Origin: Heliocidaris erythrogramma
Taxonomy: Eukaryota; Echinodermata; Echinoidea; Camarodonta; Echinometridae
Assembly: GCA_025617745.1 (NCBI GenBank)
Contig: CM046864.1
Coordinates: forward strand, 30,545,162 to 30,609,161
Reading direction: 5' to 3'
DNA: 64,000 nt
Position numbers and translations under genes: made by a program. How positions within the stretch are numbered: the first letter of the stretch is position 1; each line of letters starts with the position of its first letter. Below, piece by piece: positions 1 through 11,340 of the stretch. The notes beneath the pieces were generated by a model. It did not search any database. It was given only the letters and a program-made list of their open reading frames with translations, and had not been told where the DNA came from.

Positions 1-455
1 GGCATTAACAGCATTTTCATAGAGTTAATCATGAACGGACGTGTGACGGTACATTTGCTTCTGTTATGACGGTGGCCAGTTGTTCCGATCCCTGAGCTAG
101 ATCGGTTCGTACAATACTTGTGTTTGTGAATTAGCATGTGTTTGTAGCTTCTTGATGTTACTGAGTATTAAAGGCCTGGCATTAACAGCTTATTGATAGC
201 AGTTAATTTTGAATGGACGTGTGACTGAACAATTGTTTATATTATGTCAGTGGTCAGTCATCCCTTGAGTTAGACCGGCTTGAATAATTCTTATGCTTGA
301 GGTCAACATGAATTAGCATGTGTTTAGGATGTTACTGAGTTTGTAAAGGCCCTGGCATTAAGTAGTATAGCAGGTAATCATGAAGGAATGTGACTGAATA
401 ATTGCTTATAATAATGGTGGTCAGTTCTTCGCTGAGCTGGATCGGCTCGCTAAGT
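1..455. repeat. 176-bp tandem repeat, about 2.6 copies
   Basis: Three consecutive units begin with GGCATTAA at 1, 178 and 354. Units one and two are 177 and 176 bp, and the third fades out near 455. Shared landmarks in each unit are a GTGTGACTG-like block, a GAGYTRGAYCGGCT block and a TTACTGAGT block near the unit end. The array continues past the left window edge. It lies just upstream of a DIRS-like retroelement, so it could be that element's 5' repeat region or an independent satellite. Units differ by point changes and small indels, so the array is old. Confidence 0.8.
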
Positions 456-792
456 GAGTGTATATTGTAATCACTTGCATAGATACACACGTGGAATGGG
501 AAGTAGACTCGGTCCCGAAGTCGCGGTTGAGTGGACAGGATACGATTGGACAACCTAGCTGCTCTGAAATGCTGGGCAATAGTGAAGGTAAAGTGCACGG
601 GTAAGATAACACATTTTATATGAGAAAATTGTACGAGTAGGCCTATGAACAAGGAATTTCGAATCCAATCATTAAAGATAGAATGAAATCGGCTTATGAC
701 GTGTTTGGGTTTCAATAGGCACAAATTCAGAAATGCTGAGTGTGATTGCGGATGGTTTATAAACTTCCACTTAAAATTGTTACTCCGCCTCC

Positions 793-1640
793 ATGTACCT
801 GAAGAATAACGGATCAGCAGTGAATCATGCACAATTCGTTTCTGAGGCGATTAATGAACTTTTGAACAACAATTTAATTATCGAGAGATCTGTTGCACCG
901 GGTATAATTAACCCGTTATCAGTATCTGTTCAAAGTACAGGCATGAAGAGACTTGCGTTATATGGGTTTTATGGAAGGAGAAAATATCTTTTGAAGATTG
1001 GCGAGTTGCTATCGAAATTTTCAAGAAAGGAGAGTTCATGTAAATATTTCCGAGCCACACAGAGTATCTAAGTGATGCTTGGGAGTTTCAAGGTATTATA
1101 AGGTATTTTTCCTTTTTAGTTTTACCTTTTGGATTATCTACAGTTCCTTATATTTTACAAAGTGCCTGAGGCCATTGGTGAAGCACTGGCGAAGCAAAGG
1201 TATCTGTATGGTTTTATACTTGGATGATGGTTGGATTAGAGGCGATACATATCAGGAATGTGATTATAGTGCAGCAGTAGTAAAGGCAGATCTAATAGCT
1301 GCTGGTTTAGTGCCAAATTATTGAGAAGTCTGTCTGGCAACCCACTCAGGTATTAGATTGGTTAGGTATGACGTGTAATGCGGTACAAGGTACTATTGCA
1401 GTAATTATAAGAAGAATAAGAGACATCTTGAGCTGCATTGAAGTAATGTTAAATACCATTCCATCAGTAACGGCTAGGAATTTAGCAACGTTGGCAGGTA
1501 AAATTATTTCCCTTCCCTGTCGCTGGATCCTTAACTAAACTGAGGTCTAGGTGCATACATGTACATCATGAGATTGTGAAACAGTGCCATTGGGATAAAG
1601 TTCAGATAATGGGTGATTGATGAGATATTCTTTTGGAAGA
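793..1640 (+). pseudogene. Reverse transcriptase domain of DIRS-like element (broken)
   Basis: The first frame contains FVSEAINELLNNNLIIE and NPLSVSVQSTGMKRL, the N-terminal RT fingers typical of DIRS elements. After frameshifts come an LPFGLST-like motif, LRPLVKHWRSKG, and the catalytic YLDDG box of the palm at about 1219-1233. A connection segment resembling LDWLGMTCN follows to about 1640. At least three frame changes and several stops prevent a single product. The family copies RNA into DNA for the element; no activity is expected here. Confidence 0.75.
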
Positions 1641-1689
1641 ATAACATTGAGTCGTTGAATAATCGACTTTTATTGACTATTCGTTATCA

Positions 1690-2420
1690 CAGATTATTAT
1701 GCATACAGATGCGAGTAGCAGTGGATGTGGTGCACTATGTGGTGATCTTAGATTTAACCAATCATGGGAACCTAATGAAAGAGGTAAAAGTTCCACATGG
1801 AGAGAGCTAGAAGGGGTTCTGTTAGCTTTAGAAGCTTTTCTTCCAGAGATCAAGCGGAAAAGAGTGAAAACTGTTCACAGATAATAGAGGCGTAGTGGCA
1901 ACAGTGAATAACGGTCAATAATGAGTTGCAAAATTCGAGTCTGGAAAATTATAGGCTGGCTAGAGAAAATTATATGATCCTTGAAGTACAATGGGTACGT
2001 ATAGAAGACAATGCACAGGCAGATCTTCTTAGCAGAGAAATTGATTTCGATGACTGGGTAGTTTCGAGAGAATTCTTTTACTTCATTAATAGATTACGGG
2101 GTCCATACGCAAAACTGGACAGGTTCAATTCAAAATTCTGGTGTAAGGGGTCAAGTCATGTCGATGCTTTTCTGTCAACTGGGTTGGAGAAAACAATTGG
2201 ATTGTTCCACCTATATGTCTTGTTCCTAGGGCTATTAAACATCTGATTGCTGGTAAGGCACAAGGTACATTGGTTGTACCAGAGTGGCCTTCAGCACCTT
2301 TTTGGCCTATGTTGTTTGGTAATAACAACCAATGGGTGGAGGCTGTGACACAAGTACTAAAATTAGATGATCCATCACATATTCGTGCATGGAAGGAACC
2401 ATAATTCTTTGGATCACAGA
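1690..2420 (+). pseudogene. RNase H domain of DIRS-like element (broken)
   Basis: MHTDASSSGCGALCG carries the first catalytic Asp, and SSTWRELEGVLLALEAF carries the catalytic Glu of an RNase H fold. A shifted frame then gives TDNRGVVATVN, the third acidic position. The downstream frame gives DNAQADLLSREIDFDDW and later GENNW.VPP and GTLVVPEWPSAPFWPML, the usual C-terminal tail of DIRS and related RT-RNase H proteins. Frameshifts lie near 1880, 1930 and 2150. It follows the RT remnant directly and precedes the recombinase. Confidence 0.75.
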
Positions 2421-2679
2421 ATATGAAAAATCGTGTCTTATGTGTTAAGATGAATGCAGCTGAAAAAGTGTGAACAAGGATGGCGTGAGGAATACTTGGA
2501 GTTGTAATTCCACTGGGTGAATTCCAAGAGGCAAGTTACGTCCCACTTGGGGCAGAGACTTAGATTCTGACTGCAGAAGTTTGATGGGAAGATAGTAACG
2601 TTAGCAGCTATCAGGAAGCTCATATTGGAAATACTGTCATATGTATTGTTTACAAATTTTGTTCTGCAGGGATGAAGAA

Positions 2680-3840
2680 TACAAAGCCACCCTGACAAGG
2701 ATCCTTCTAGAGCAGAGATTACGGTTTCAAAATACAAGAGTGTTTTCAAACTATGGATACATTGGTGTAGGAACAATGGGTTGTGTCCTCTCCCTGCTGG
2801 ACACAAACATTTAGCAAAAGATACTTTATACACATGTATAATAATTATGTGCCATATTCGTCCATAGAGTCGGCTTACTATATGCTATTAAGTGGCATTT
2901 CGATTGTTCGCCAGATGTGTGCAATCCGTGTGACATGAAATTTGTAAAATTACTCATAGAAGGTTTAAAGAGAATGCTAGCCAAGCCGGTTATACAGAAA
3001 GAACCAATAACAGCAGATATGCTCCATAGAATAGTGAATATGTTTGGATGCTGTGATAACCTTATGCATGTGTGCTATGTTACACAGGATTTCAGGTATG
3101 ACGAAATGTCAAAATTGAGGCTTTGCGATGTTCAAATTTATGTTTACATCAGATATTAAAGGGATACGCCACCAGGCGGCCGTGGGGAAAGTCAGGATTG
3201 CGTAAGCCCCATTCATTCGTACACAAAGTTTGTGCATCGAATGCGTCCGTTGGACTAAGTGGGATTACTTTTCGACTGCACGAAGCCGACCGAATCTCGC
3301 ACGAAAGCTCGAGCTCAGGCGGAGCGTGCATGTTGTGCGGCAAACACTCTATCATGTCCGAGGTTTCCGCCCCGCGGGGCAACGGCATGATCAGCTAACG
3401 ATCACGGTGCCCACTCGCGGCATAAAAACGTCCGCAATCTGCGGTTGAGTATCCCTTTAAGTTTTTTGTCAGATAGAGTAAGACTTATAAGTATAGGGAA
3501 GGGGCATGCGTTATTGTAGTATCATCTGATAAGTTAACATGCCCAGTAGTTATGGTTAAGAAATACTTATCTCTGGCAAAATTGGATCTGAGTTCAGAGG
3601 TTTATCTGTTTAAACCTGTCACTTTGAAGATATCTACTCAAGAATATGTCACCAGGAAAGGTAAACTTTCATACAGTAGGTCCCGTGAAATTCTACATTT
3701 TGCACTTCAAGAGATTGGTCTGAACCCGGAAAGGTTTGGGTTACATAGTTTGAGATCCGGTGGTTAGTCTGCGGCAGCAGCAGTTGGCGTGCCCGACAAG
3801 TTGCTTAAAAAACACGGTAGGTGGCAAACAGATATCTAAA
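2680..3840 (+). pseudogene. Tyrosine recombinase of DIRS-like element, split by a MITE
   Basis: A core-binding segment SKYKSVFKLWIHWCRNNGLCP lies near 2720-2810, followed by a helix-rich part (FVKLLIEGLKRMLAKP) and RYDEMSKLRLCDV near 3100, where the first catalytic Arg region is expected. The 3160-3456 insertion interrupts the next strand. After it the frame resumes with SKTYKYREGA, TCPVVMVKKYL and LHSLRSGG (HxxR box), then HGRW. The final catalytic Tyr was not located. There are stops after the HxxR box and elsewhere, so this is a pseudogene. Confidence 0.75.
3160..3456 (+). mobile_element. TTAA-flanked MITE inserted in the DIRS recombinase
   Basis: The element starts AGGGATAC and ends GTATCCCT, an 8-bp perfect terminal inverted repeat, flanked on both sides by TTAA (3156-3159 and 3457-3460). 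TTAA duplications are characteristic of piggyBac and Kolobok transposons. It has no transposase. The interior is GC-richer than its surroundings and closely resembles the minus-strand copy near 63070-63311. Removing it with one TTAA rejoins the recombinase reading frame. Confidence 0.85.
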
Positions 3841-3899
3841 GACAGATACTTTAAGAGGATCTTCAAAAGCAGATGACAGTGTCTGCTATTTTAGGCGTG

Positions 3900-5250
3900 T
3901 AAGTACATATTAAGTATATCGTAGACATGTTTACAGAGACATGACGGTAAAACACTGGGATCCACACCGGACCAATAAGTAAAATATTAATGGTGGTAGG
4001 CGGAAAGGTGGATTCAGTGATGGTTGAATAGAGCACATAAGAACCGAAAATTCATGAAATGAAATGTGTATGATGGAATATTGTAAGAAATAGTTAGAAT
4101 AGTGAATAATAAAGATTAAAAATGCATTAGAAGAAATAAAATAAAACGACAGTGTAAGATATATGCCAGCGTATTTTGCCCGTTCTTTAATAGCTGATAA
4201 TGGTATAGCAGAAGCTATGAGCCATTCGTCGAAGATCCGTGCTCCCGAAAAGTGTGTTCATGTATAATTTTATAGAATCAACTTTGTCTAGGCGAGCATG
4301 ACTGGCCCTGTTAACGAAGAATAAATGCAGTTTAATTTTTATTTTTTTAAACCAAATATTTGCTGTTTTAGGTGGTATTTAGCATGCAGGTAAGTAAAAC
4401 AGTTCCTTGGCTCATTGTCATTAATAAGAGCACTAGCGCTTAGGAACTGATTCACTTTCGTATTTGGGATTGCCATTAGCTGAGAACATGCCTGGGAATA
4501 TTAATCGTGTTATTAATTACAGACCCATTCTTTCCTATATATGCAAACTAGTGATTTTCAAATGTACCTGAGCAAAGGAACATGTTTCACTCGGTGGCAT
4601 GGAGTAGATGCAGTAACAGGAAGTAATATTAATGAATCCAACAATTTCTTTTGACTCTAGATGCCAGTTTCACCAGATTTAAGAGGCATCTGTGTGACAT
4701 ACCTGTAAAATAAAATAATACTTTCATGTTCTGGTAGAGTCTTGCGCAAAACATTTTCTTTTTTCTTTCATTCTTTCTTCTTTCCCCATTTTGTCATATT
4801 CTTGATGAGTATGAAATAATGAAGAACAGGATGCCTCGCACTCATGTATACATGTAAAAGTTTGAGATAATACCAAAGTAACCTTGCTACTAAATCAGCA
4901 TTAGTCTAACTCACTTTGAATAAGCGGAAGAGTTCAAACAAAATGCATTTAACTTACTCACATTGCCACCAACTCATCATGGCTCTCAAACGCGGCTCTC
5001 AAGTCAAAGTCAAAGCCTCCTGTCGGCTCGGCCTCGGCTCTTGCAACTTTCGCTTCACTCCATCCATCCAACTCCAAACCTCAAAAGTTTTGTCCTTCAA
5101 ATAAATTATTTTCCGGGACCTTTGTGCTCTTTCTTTATAATTGGCTCTTGACCTTCTCTGGGACTCCTGGTATTGTTTATAATCTGTCATAATGACAGAT
5201 TAGATTATCGAAATACGTCGACCGATCAAATACTGTAAAAGTTAACTAAA
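3900..5250. other. No gene recognised; AT-rich
   Basis: No convincing coding frame, RNA gene or bounded repeat was seen. The stretch is AT-rich with short CT-rich runs near 4750-4790. A small GC-richer patch near 4980-5060 has TCAAAGTCAAAG and GGCTCGGCCTCGGCTC runs but no clear product. Confidence 0.5.
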
Positions 5251-5257
5251 CGACTTA

Positions 5258-5433
5258 TGAGGTGTTGCTAGAAAGTTGCGATTGATTGCAAGTTGCAACT
5301 GATCGGTACTGACCAATCAAAATCATTGTTGCAAGCGCATCTTCTTGAATGGGTAGACCCTGAACCATTCAGAATGGTTGTTCTAATTTGCTTTACAATT
5401 TGCAATCGATTGCAACTTTCTTGCAACACCCCA
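5258..5433. mobile_element. Harbinger-like MITE with TTA duplication
   Basis: Ends are TGAGGTGTTGC and its near complement GCAACACCCCA. The inverted arms continue for about 34 bp, including GAAAGTTGC and a TTGCAATC-type core. Flanks are TTA at 5255-5257 and 5434-5436. A 3-bp TWA duplication is typical of PIF/Harbinger transposons. The element is 176 bp and non-coding. Confidence 0.75.
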
Positions 5434-5676
5434 TTAGTCTCTAATCGCACTACGTCGTCAGTGTGCGGCTACAGTATATACACAAGACACTAGCCGGCTA
5501 GAGCGGGCTCAACATTCGAGTACCTTCGATCCGCCCCTTCAAACTTTATGCAGCACTGAGTGCGCTTGTGCAATGACGTATTCATGAATAGCAATGAAAA
5601 ATAATGAATATTCATAAGGAAAACCGGTGTTCAATTCTCAAATTATTTAATAAATCTAGAGGACGATAATTTATCG

Positions 5677-5834
5677 CAGTGCCGTATATACAGAGAGTCT
5701 GGCCAACTCGGTTTCAGTTGGGTAGCAACATGGCGTATATTCCTTTGTTATGTAAGCTTGCAACAAAGGAATATGCGCCATGTTGTTACCCAACTGGAGC
5801 CGAGTTGGCCAGACTCTATCTATATACGGCACTG
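5677..5834. mobile_element. Foldback MITE with 8-bp duplication (hAT/P type)
   Basis: The element begins CAGTGCCGTATATA and ends TATATACGGCACTG. The two arms are nearly complementary over about 65 bp each (GAGTCTGGCCAACTCGG inside), leaving a short loop near TGTAAGCTTGCAAC. It is flanked by identical 8-bp ATTTATCG copies at 5669-5676 and 5835-5842. CAGTG ends with 8-bp duplications fit hAT or P superfamily MITEs. No coding capacity. Confidence 0.9.
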
Positions 5835-6133
5835 ATTTATCGGAGCCTCCAATAAATAATATTGTTTTATTTATTGTATAATTATTATGAAAACGGAAAA
5901 GTTATACAGAATCTTCTGCCCATAAAAAGTTGTTCATTAATGTAGTTGTTCAATGAATATAATATTTTGAAAATTGATTCAATATCCTGGAAAAATTTAC
6001 CAAAACTATTGAATGCCTTTAAGGCAATGTATGAAACTTGAATAGTTATGAAATACATGAATCATAAGAATAGGGGAATATCTGTGGGAAATCCTCACTT
6101 TTGAACATGAAATTGAAACAATAAAGAGACATA

Positions 6134-7274
6134 GACCCCGTTTACACAGAGACTGAAGTCGACTTTAGTCGAATTTGAACTCGAGTTCATTTGTGTGTAA
6201 ACAGGGTAGTCGCAATTAGAACTCTAGTTCAAAACTCGAATTCGAATGACGACCCAGAGCAACATTTATCGAATTCAAACTCGACTTTTATCGAATTTAA
6301 ATTCGCTATTTGCTGTGTGAACGGACACGTAATTGAAAGTCGACTAGCAAATATCCAGCCAGTGACCCCGTCATACGTCACTTCCGGTATTGCTAAGCAA
6401 CGCGTCGGTAAATAAGCGTCATCCAACAAGTGAACCACAACGCACGAACGATCCTACAAAACCCGCCGAAGTCACCAGGACAATTCAGACAATACATCCA
6501 AATCAATAGAAAAAGCTGGCTATTTGAGCAATTTAGCTACAAGCAAATCTTTAAAATAAAATTTTATCCATTACGGCAGGTTTGTGGGAGCGGGTCACAT
6601 ATCGATTCTGACCCATGTACAAAAGGTGAATGTGTGAAAAACTGACATGGAGGCTTAACAGAGTTGTCAAGTTTATAGGTTTATTCAGGCAAAGATATTG
6701 GAAAATTACACTATGAATGAAGCATTGCGTTGCATAGCTCAAACTATTTTAATGTTAAACAATATTTAACCAGTAAATCACTGAGGTATCTTGTAAATTC
6801 TACCTTTTGCAGTCTTTCGCCCCCCCCCCCCCCCCCCCCCCCCCCAAAAAAAAAGAAAGAAAGGAAAAAAGAAGCGGCTGGATTGAAGAAAAAAATCTTC
6901 CCGCCATCTTCTTAAACGGTCTGCTCGACGAGCAGATCTGACACGTTGCTGTCGCATATAATTATTGATCAGGATATTCCTATTCCGACGTAAAATCATA
7001 CGAAACCAGATCAAAATGACTGCGCTTACAATACTCGCTACCGCCATTTTGAACTCACTCGCGGGGTTTTCACAAATTTAACCCGGAAGTTGATAATCAC
7101 GATATTCCCACCAAGCGAGGGCGTAATCCGAGTCGAATTCACTTTCCTTCTGAATTCGAGTTGGTCCAACGCTTGGTGTAAACAGCCCACCGAAAAATAA
7201 TTTATGCTAATCCAAGGTCGCAATTGAATTCGCTGTCGAATTTGAACTCGAGTTCACTCTGTGTAAACGTGGTC
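6134..7274. mobile_element. 1.1-kb TIR element (GACCCCGTTTACACAGAG ends)
   Basis: The left end reads GACCCCGTTTACACAGAG and the right end is its near complement (CTCTGTGTAAACGTGGTC). The inverted arms continue with a GAATTTGAACTCGAGTTC block present at both ends (about 6170 and 7240). Flanks are ATA at 6131-6133 and 7275-7277. Internal GTGTAAAC/GTGTGAAC and TCGAATTC-type motifs recur, suggesting internal duplication. A poly-C tract lies near 6820-6845. No transposase was seen; superfamily uncertain. Confidence 0.75.
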
Positions 7275-7479
7275 ATATTTCAAATATAGCTGACATTTAA
7301 AACAAAACATACTTTTGAAGACTTTACTCTTCCTCAGAGACTGCATAGGCCTAACTATCACTAATTTTATAATTGATAACTTAGTACTAATGCAAAATTT
7401 AAATACCAAGGACTGCCCTGCAAAGCTTGAGAAAGGTTTACATGAAATAAGATAGCCAAATGCGATTCAGCGATTGGTC

Positions 7480-7800
7480 TCCACTTGCTGAACAATCCAG
7501 CTTGCGCACAAAGCTATGCCGACGACCAATTCTCAATTATGTCCCGGGCCAGAAGCTCAGCGCATTTACGCTTTCTGGAAGCCGCTTACATTCAATCGCA
7601 TGAACCTCTTCTGTGCAGACAAAAGGAGTTCGTCCAAGCTTTGCGATTGTTCTGAAATTACGGCGTCTAGGTTGCGTCCGGGTTTACCGAGTATAATATA
7701 GTTGATTTCAAGTAATTTGTTATATACCTGCGTGATAACCTGATGAGTGCAGGTCGAAAAGCTTCGTTATCGTGTCTCTTTTTCGTGCCATATAGTCATA
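7480..7800 (+). pseudogene. Penelope-like element 3' end (endonuclease C-terminus and UTR)
   Basis: A plus-strand frame near 7492-7665 reads NNPACAQSYADDQFS then HLRFLEAAYIQSHEPLL and KEFVQALRLF, the C-terminal tail of a PLE endonuclease. The same tail occurs on the minus strand near 31691-31860, so the two are one family. A short AT-rich 3' region follows and contains a hammerhead-like motif at 7734-7771. The 5' part of the element is missing. Confidence 0.7.
7734..7771 (+). ncRNA. Small hammerhead-ribozyme-like motif of PLE type
   Basis: Parse: stem I 5' strand GATAAC (7734-7739), core CTGATGA (7740-7746), stem II region GTGCAGGTC (7747-7755), core GAA (7756-7758), self-complementary stem III AAGCTT (7759-7764), cleavage-position C (7765), stem I 3' strand GTTATC (7766-7771). 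Stem I is six perfect pairs. Stem III is palindromic, as in the small PLE hammerheads reported to act as dimers. Stem II is weak: only its terminal G-C pairs clearly. Activity is inferred. Confidence 0.65.
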
Positions 7801-8850
7801 ATTATGTTTTCTTGCAACATATCTTTTCGAATGCATATATTTAACAAATGATTACAGATGTATAATTAATAATAGCATATAGTATTTTTTTTTCTTTTGT
7901 TTGCATGGCTCGCATCATTGGGTTACACAGGATCAGGTTTCGGCGGATTCAAGAGGAGTGAAACTGGTGCAACACTTTCCATCAATGCACTGGAAGAGTC
8001 CTTTTGCAGGTCCTAGCTGCATTATTTCATGATATACATGTAGATATACGGACAGGGCTAATATTCTTTGCATATGGTGCTCAAAGGATGGATTTGTGCT
8101 TTCACCTGATGGTTCTTTACCAGATTATAGAAGTTGGATTGCCAACTGAAGCTCATTCAGATATGTAATTGTAAATGGATGATGCCGCTGATTCAGGAAC
8201 CAGTACTTTGAAATCATTTCGATATCTTAATGAGAAAACTTTGTTACAAATTACAGTCCGATTTTTATTATTTTTTTCCTTTTATTTTCCAAAATGTTCA
8301 TTATAATACCTCACGTTATTGAAAGAAGGATATTTTTTTAAATAAGTAAATAATTTGTGTTATACATGTATTTCATAAATATGTATTTCTTTTAAGTTTC
8401 ATTTTTGTCAGCTCACTCAGCTATTTAGATGTCTATGAATGATGTTTGTATGTGTTGATTGAACCTTTTGAGATATTTTATAACTAAATCTATGGAAGTC
8501 AAATACATGTAATAGCGGGAATGTTTATTTGTCTCCAAACTTGATGAGGTGCAAATCTCTAGTCATTGTCAAACATTCACATTACAAAAAGTGAATTAGA
8601 TATAAATGCATAGAGTAAAATTGCAAGGCAGTACATGTTTAAATCATGATTGTAAAATGGAAATTTGCCATGAAAATGCATGTACCGTATGGAGGGGGGG
8701 GGGGGGGGGGGGGGGGGGACGGGGGACAACATATTATGCTTGAACATTTGCACTACATCATCTGGAGCCCATTATGTAAAGTTTAATATTCCTGTATGTG
8801 TTAATTATGGGAGCCTTGAAGTATGTATTTGTAGGAGAGAAATTAATATC
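7800..8850. other. AT-rich stretch, no secure gene; poly-G run
   Basis: No gene was recognised. A plus-strand frame at about 7933-8016 (GSGFGGFKRSETGATL) follows a pyrimidine tract and a TTACACAG acceptor-like site, so a small exon is possible but unsupported. A poly-G run lies at 8695-8719. Confidence 0.4.
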
Positions 8851-8930
8851 CTCATCTAGATCAAATAGCTTGGATTTGCAAGACATTTTATTTACCCATT
8901 TGACAAAGATTTTACTTGCCAGACATTTAT
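8845..8930. repeat. Short repeat unit shared with 10490-10575
   Basis: About 80 bp containing GATCAAATAGCTTGGAT and ACCCATTTGACA recurs in the same orientation at 10490-10575 with moderate divergence. On the minus strand both copies can encode a related peptide around KSKLFDLDEDI / ESKLFDLHENI, so it may derive from coding sequence or be chance reading of a repeat. Family not recognised. Confidence 0.55.
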
Positions 8931-9030
8931 TAATGTAGACATGTATTCTTGTTATTCTTGTTTTTGATGGTGCTACTTGTGCAATTATCATTTCTGTATA
9001 CATGTACATGTACCGGTACCCTTATTTTAA

Positions 9031-9617
9031 AGGGAAATCCAACCTTAATGGCAAGTTGCTCTGAAAGAAAGAGGAAAAATCAATGAAGCAGATTGGTAAA
9101 AGTTTGATTGAAATCGGACGAGCAATAAGAAAGTTATGAATTTTTGAAAGTTGTAATCACTATGCATAGCCTATGGGAATTTCATATTGGCCGAAGAAGT
9201 AATGTCCCTGTGATGTAGTTGCGGACAACTCCCCCATTCGCTCCAACACACAAAATTACTAACATTTCATTTTTTTCAAAATTTATTACTCAGTAGGATC
9301 TTTTTCTTTCATGGGGACCTTCAACAATATACTATCTCCAATATAATTTTGGGTACTGCCCCGATGGTAATGGCGTTTCGGAGAAAACCGCAAATTAATG
9401 ATACGTATGTGTACGACAAACTGGAGAGCAGTCCACAAGTATATCACAATCGACTCACCAAATTGCCAGTTTGAAATTCGCATAGATGTAGTGATCCCAT
9501 GTTTCAAACATCCATAACTCTCTTATTCCTTGTCCGATTTCTTTCAAACTTTCACCATCCTGTTTTTATTTTTATGCTTTCACACAAATCAGCTTATTAC
9601 CAAGGTTGGATTTCCCT
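9031..9617. mobile_element. TTAA-type MITE, 587 bp
   Basis: Left end AGGGAAATCCAACCTT after TTAA (9027-9030); right end is the complement AAGGTTGGATTTCCCT followed by TCAA (9618-9621), probably a mutated TTAA. The inner arms also match: AGTTTGATTGAAATCGGACG on the left against a CGATTTCTTTCAAACT-type block on the right. Piggybac/Kolobok-like non-autonomous element without coding capacity. Confidence 0.75.
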
Positions 9618-9717
9618 TCAATGTATGTCTTTACCGGATTGTAATACTTGTCAGGTACACATTCCAGCCAGTATCATGTAAATATAATACATACAAAAAG
9701 TCATGTAGTTTATAAAG

Positions 9718-10385
9718 TTAGTTAGTTATGTCGTCCGCCAGGACGCACCACATCAATTTTACACGTGTCCTCCATTCAACCCTATCTTCCATTAGCCTTC
9801 TCAATTCCCCAACGTTTACCATCCCAGTGTCCTCCATCAGGTTGTCAATATATGTTCTGCGTCTGCCTCGTCTTATTTTCCCTTCGGTTGGAAGCCAAAG
9901 TACCAGTTTGTTAGCCATTTCCTCATTGTGGCGAACACAGTGACCCGCGAGACGCATCCTCCTTTGCTGAACTTTGATCGAGATTTTAGGTAGATCTCCA
10001 TAGAGCTGATCATTTGTGAGATGACTCTTCCAGGACACATTAAGTGCTATCCGAAGTAGTCTTATGTAGCACCCGTCCAACTGCATATTCATCTTTTTGG
10101 TTAGAGTCCAAGTTTCAGAACCATATAAAAGTACTGACTCAACAGTAGCAGTAAAGAGTCTGATGTTGATTTTTCTTGAGAGAGAGGAGCTCCAAACTTG
10201 TGGCGGGCATTCCACGCAAATGCCTTTCTAGTGTTAATGTCACATTCAGAGCTTGCAGTCCATGCCCCAAGATATTTAAAGTTCTCCACTATTTTAAGGG
10301 CATCACCGTTTTTGACCTTAACTTTCACTGGGGAATTCTGATTAAAAATTTGCAGCTCTGTCTTTGTTTGCATTGCAGAGAAGAC
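9718..10385 (-). pseudogene. RTE-like LINE reverse transcriptase C-terminus (5'-truncated)
   Basis: Two overlapping minus-strand frames form one protein tail. The first has KIVENFKYLGAWTASSECDI, the second SVLLYGSETWTLTKKMNMQLDGCYIRLLRIA, then DQLYGDLPKISIKVQQRRMRLAGHCVRH. This post-catalytic region (YGSETWTLTKK, LDGCYxRLLR) is typical of RTE-clade retrotransposons. A frameshift lies near 10150-10200. The catalytic FADD region is absent because the copy is 5'-truncated near 10385, the usual result of incomplete reverse transcription. Confidence 0.8.
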
Positions 10386-10929
10386 CTACAGATGCAGCCT
10401 CTTGTTCTAGCCCAATTAAATTAGTTATAAAGAGTAAAGACAATATAGACTGAAATTCAGTGGGGAAATCATTAAATGAAAACCGTCCATAATATTCTCA
10501 TGCAGATCAAATAGCTTGGATTCGCAATACATTTTAGTTACCCATTTGACATAGATTTTCTTGAAAATCAATGGCGAAGTGTAAGGAAAATTATTATTGG
10601 GTAGGTTAACTCCCAATATCTTTTAGACTCGATATACATGTAATGTGCATGTATCAAATTTTATACTCCTGTAAAAGAGTATTAATTGCATATGTTATGT
10701 ATTATGTTCTATTGGCAAATACATGATACATCATGTGTTGTGGTTTTTTTCGTCAGATATATTTTATGTTGCATTTATCCTTCCTAGCATTGTTTTAGAA
10801 CTCACCAGATAGTTGCTGTGTTGTAGACATGCATAATGAAATTATAACTGGCTACAATGTATTTACCATATACACATCATCACCAGCAGTATCACACAAT
10901 TACTGCAGCACCACCACATGCTAGCTGAA

Positions 10930-11275
10930 AAAGTATGCCCACCAGCCACCACATGACATTTACCACAGGACTACTACACAGCCGTTTAATACCACTGGAT
11001 AGCCAACTTCCTGTGGTAACTGGTGTGTGGTAGTCCTGTGGTAACCAGTGTGTGGTATTGTGTGGTACTGCTGTGTGGTACGGTTGTGTGGTACTGCTGT
11101 GTAGTACTGATGTGTGGTATTGCTGTGTGGTACTGCTGTGTGGTACTGCTGTGTGGTATTGTCCTGTGGTAGTCCTGTGGTATATGTCTAAAAAAACCCA
11201 CAGGAATATTCTGTGGTATTTTCCTATGGGACTTTCTATGGTATTTCCTGTGGTACCGATGTGTGATAGGCTATT
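10930..11275. repeat. TGTGGTA-rich minisatellite
   Basis: The core from about 11010 to 11270 is a run of 13-15-bp units of the form GTGTGGTACTGCT, with variants carrying GTCCTGTGGTAGT and TTTTCCTATGG. The same repeat in complement (CCACAGGACTACT) extends to about 10930. Open frames across it have low complexity and are not genes. Confidence 0.8.
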
Positions 11276-11340
11276 ACATATTTTTGTAAGGGGTACCGTA
11301 CTGAAATAATGCCGGAAATGCAGCGGGGAATTACATGAAA

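Larger units (their letters stand above)
790..3900 (+). mobile_element. Decayed DIRS-like tyrosine-recombinase retrotransposon
   Basis: Reading frames on the plus strand show reverse transcriptase, RNase H and tyrosine recombinase pieces in that order, interrupted by stops and frameshifts. The RT-RNase H style (YLDDG, HTDASSSGCGA, SSTWRELEG) and a recombinase with an LHSLRSGG box followed by HGRW are typical of DIRS1-type elements, which integrate by recombinase rather than integrase. The recombinase is split by a 297-bp MITE at 3160-3456. Ends were not resolved; inverted terminal repeats expected of DIRS were not seen. It is a non-functional fossil. Confidence 0.8.

Noticed and set aside
3123-3398. 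Peptide shared between 3123-3398 and 63050-63385
   Set aside because: Both lie in copies of one TTAA MITE; conservation is of DNA ends and body, not of a coding frame.
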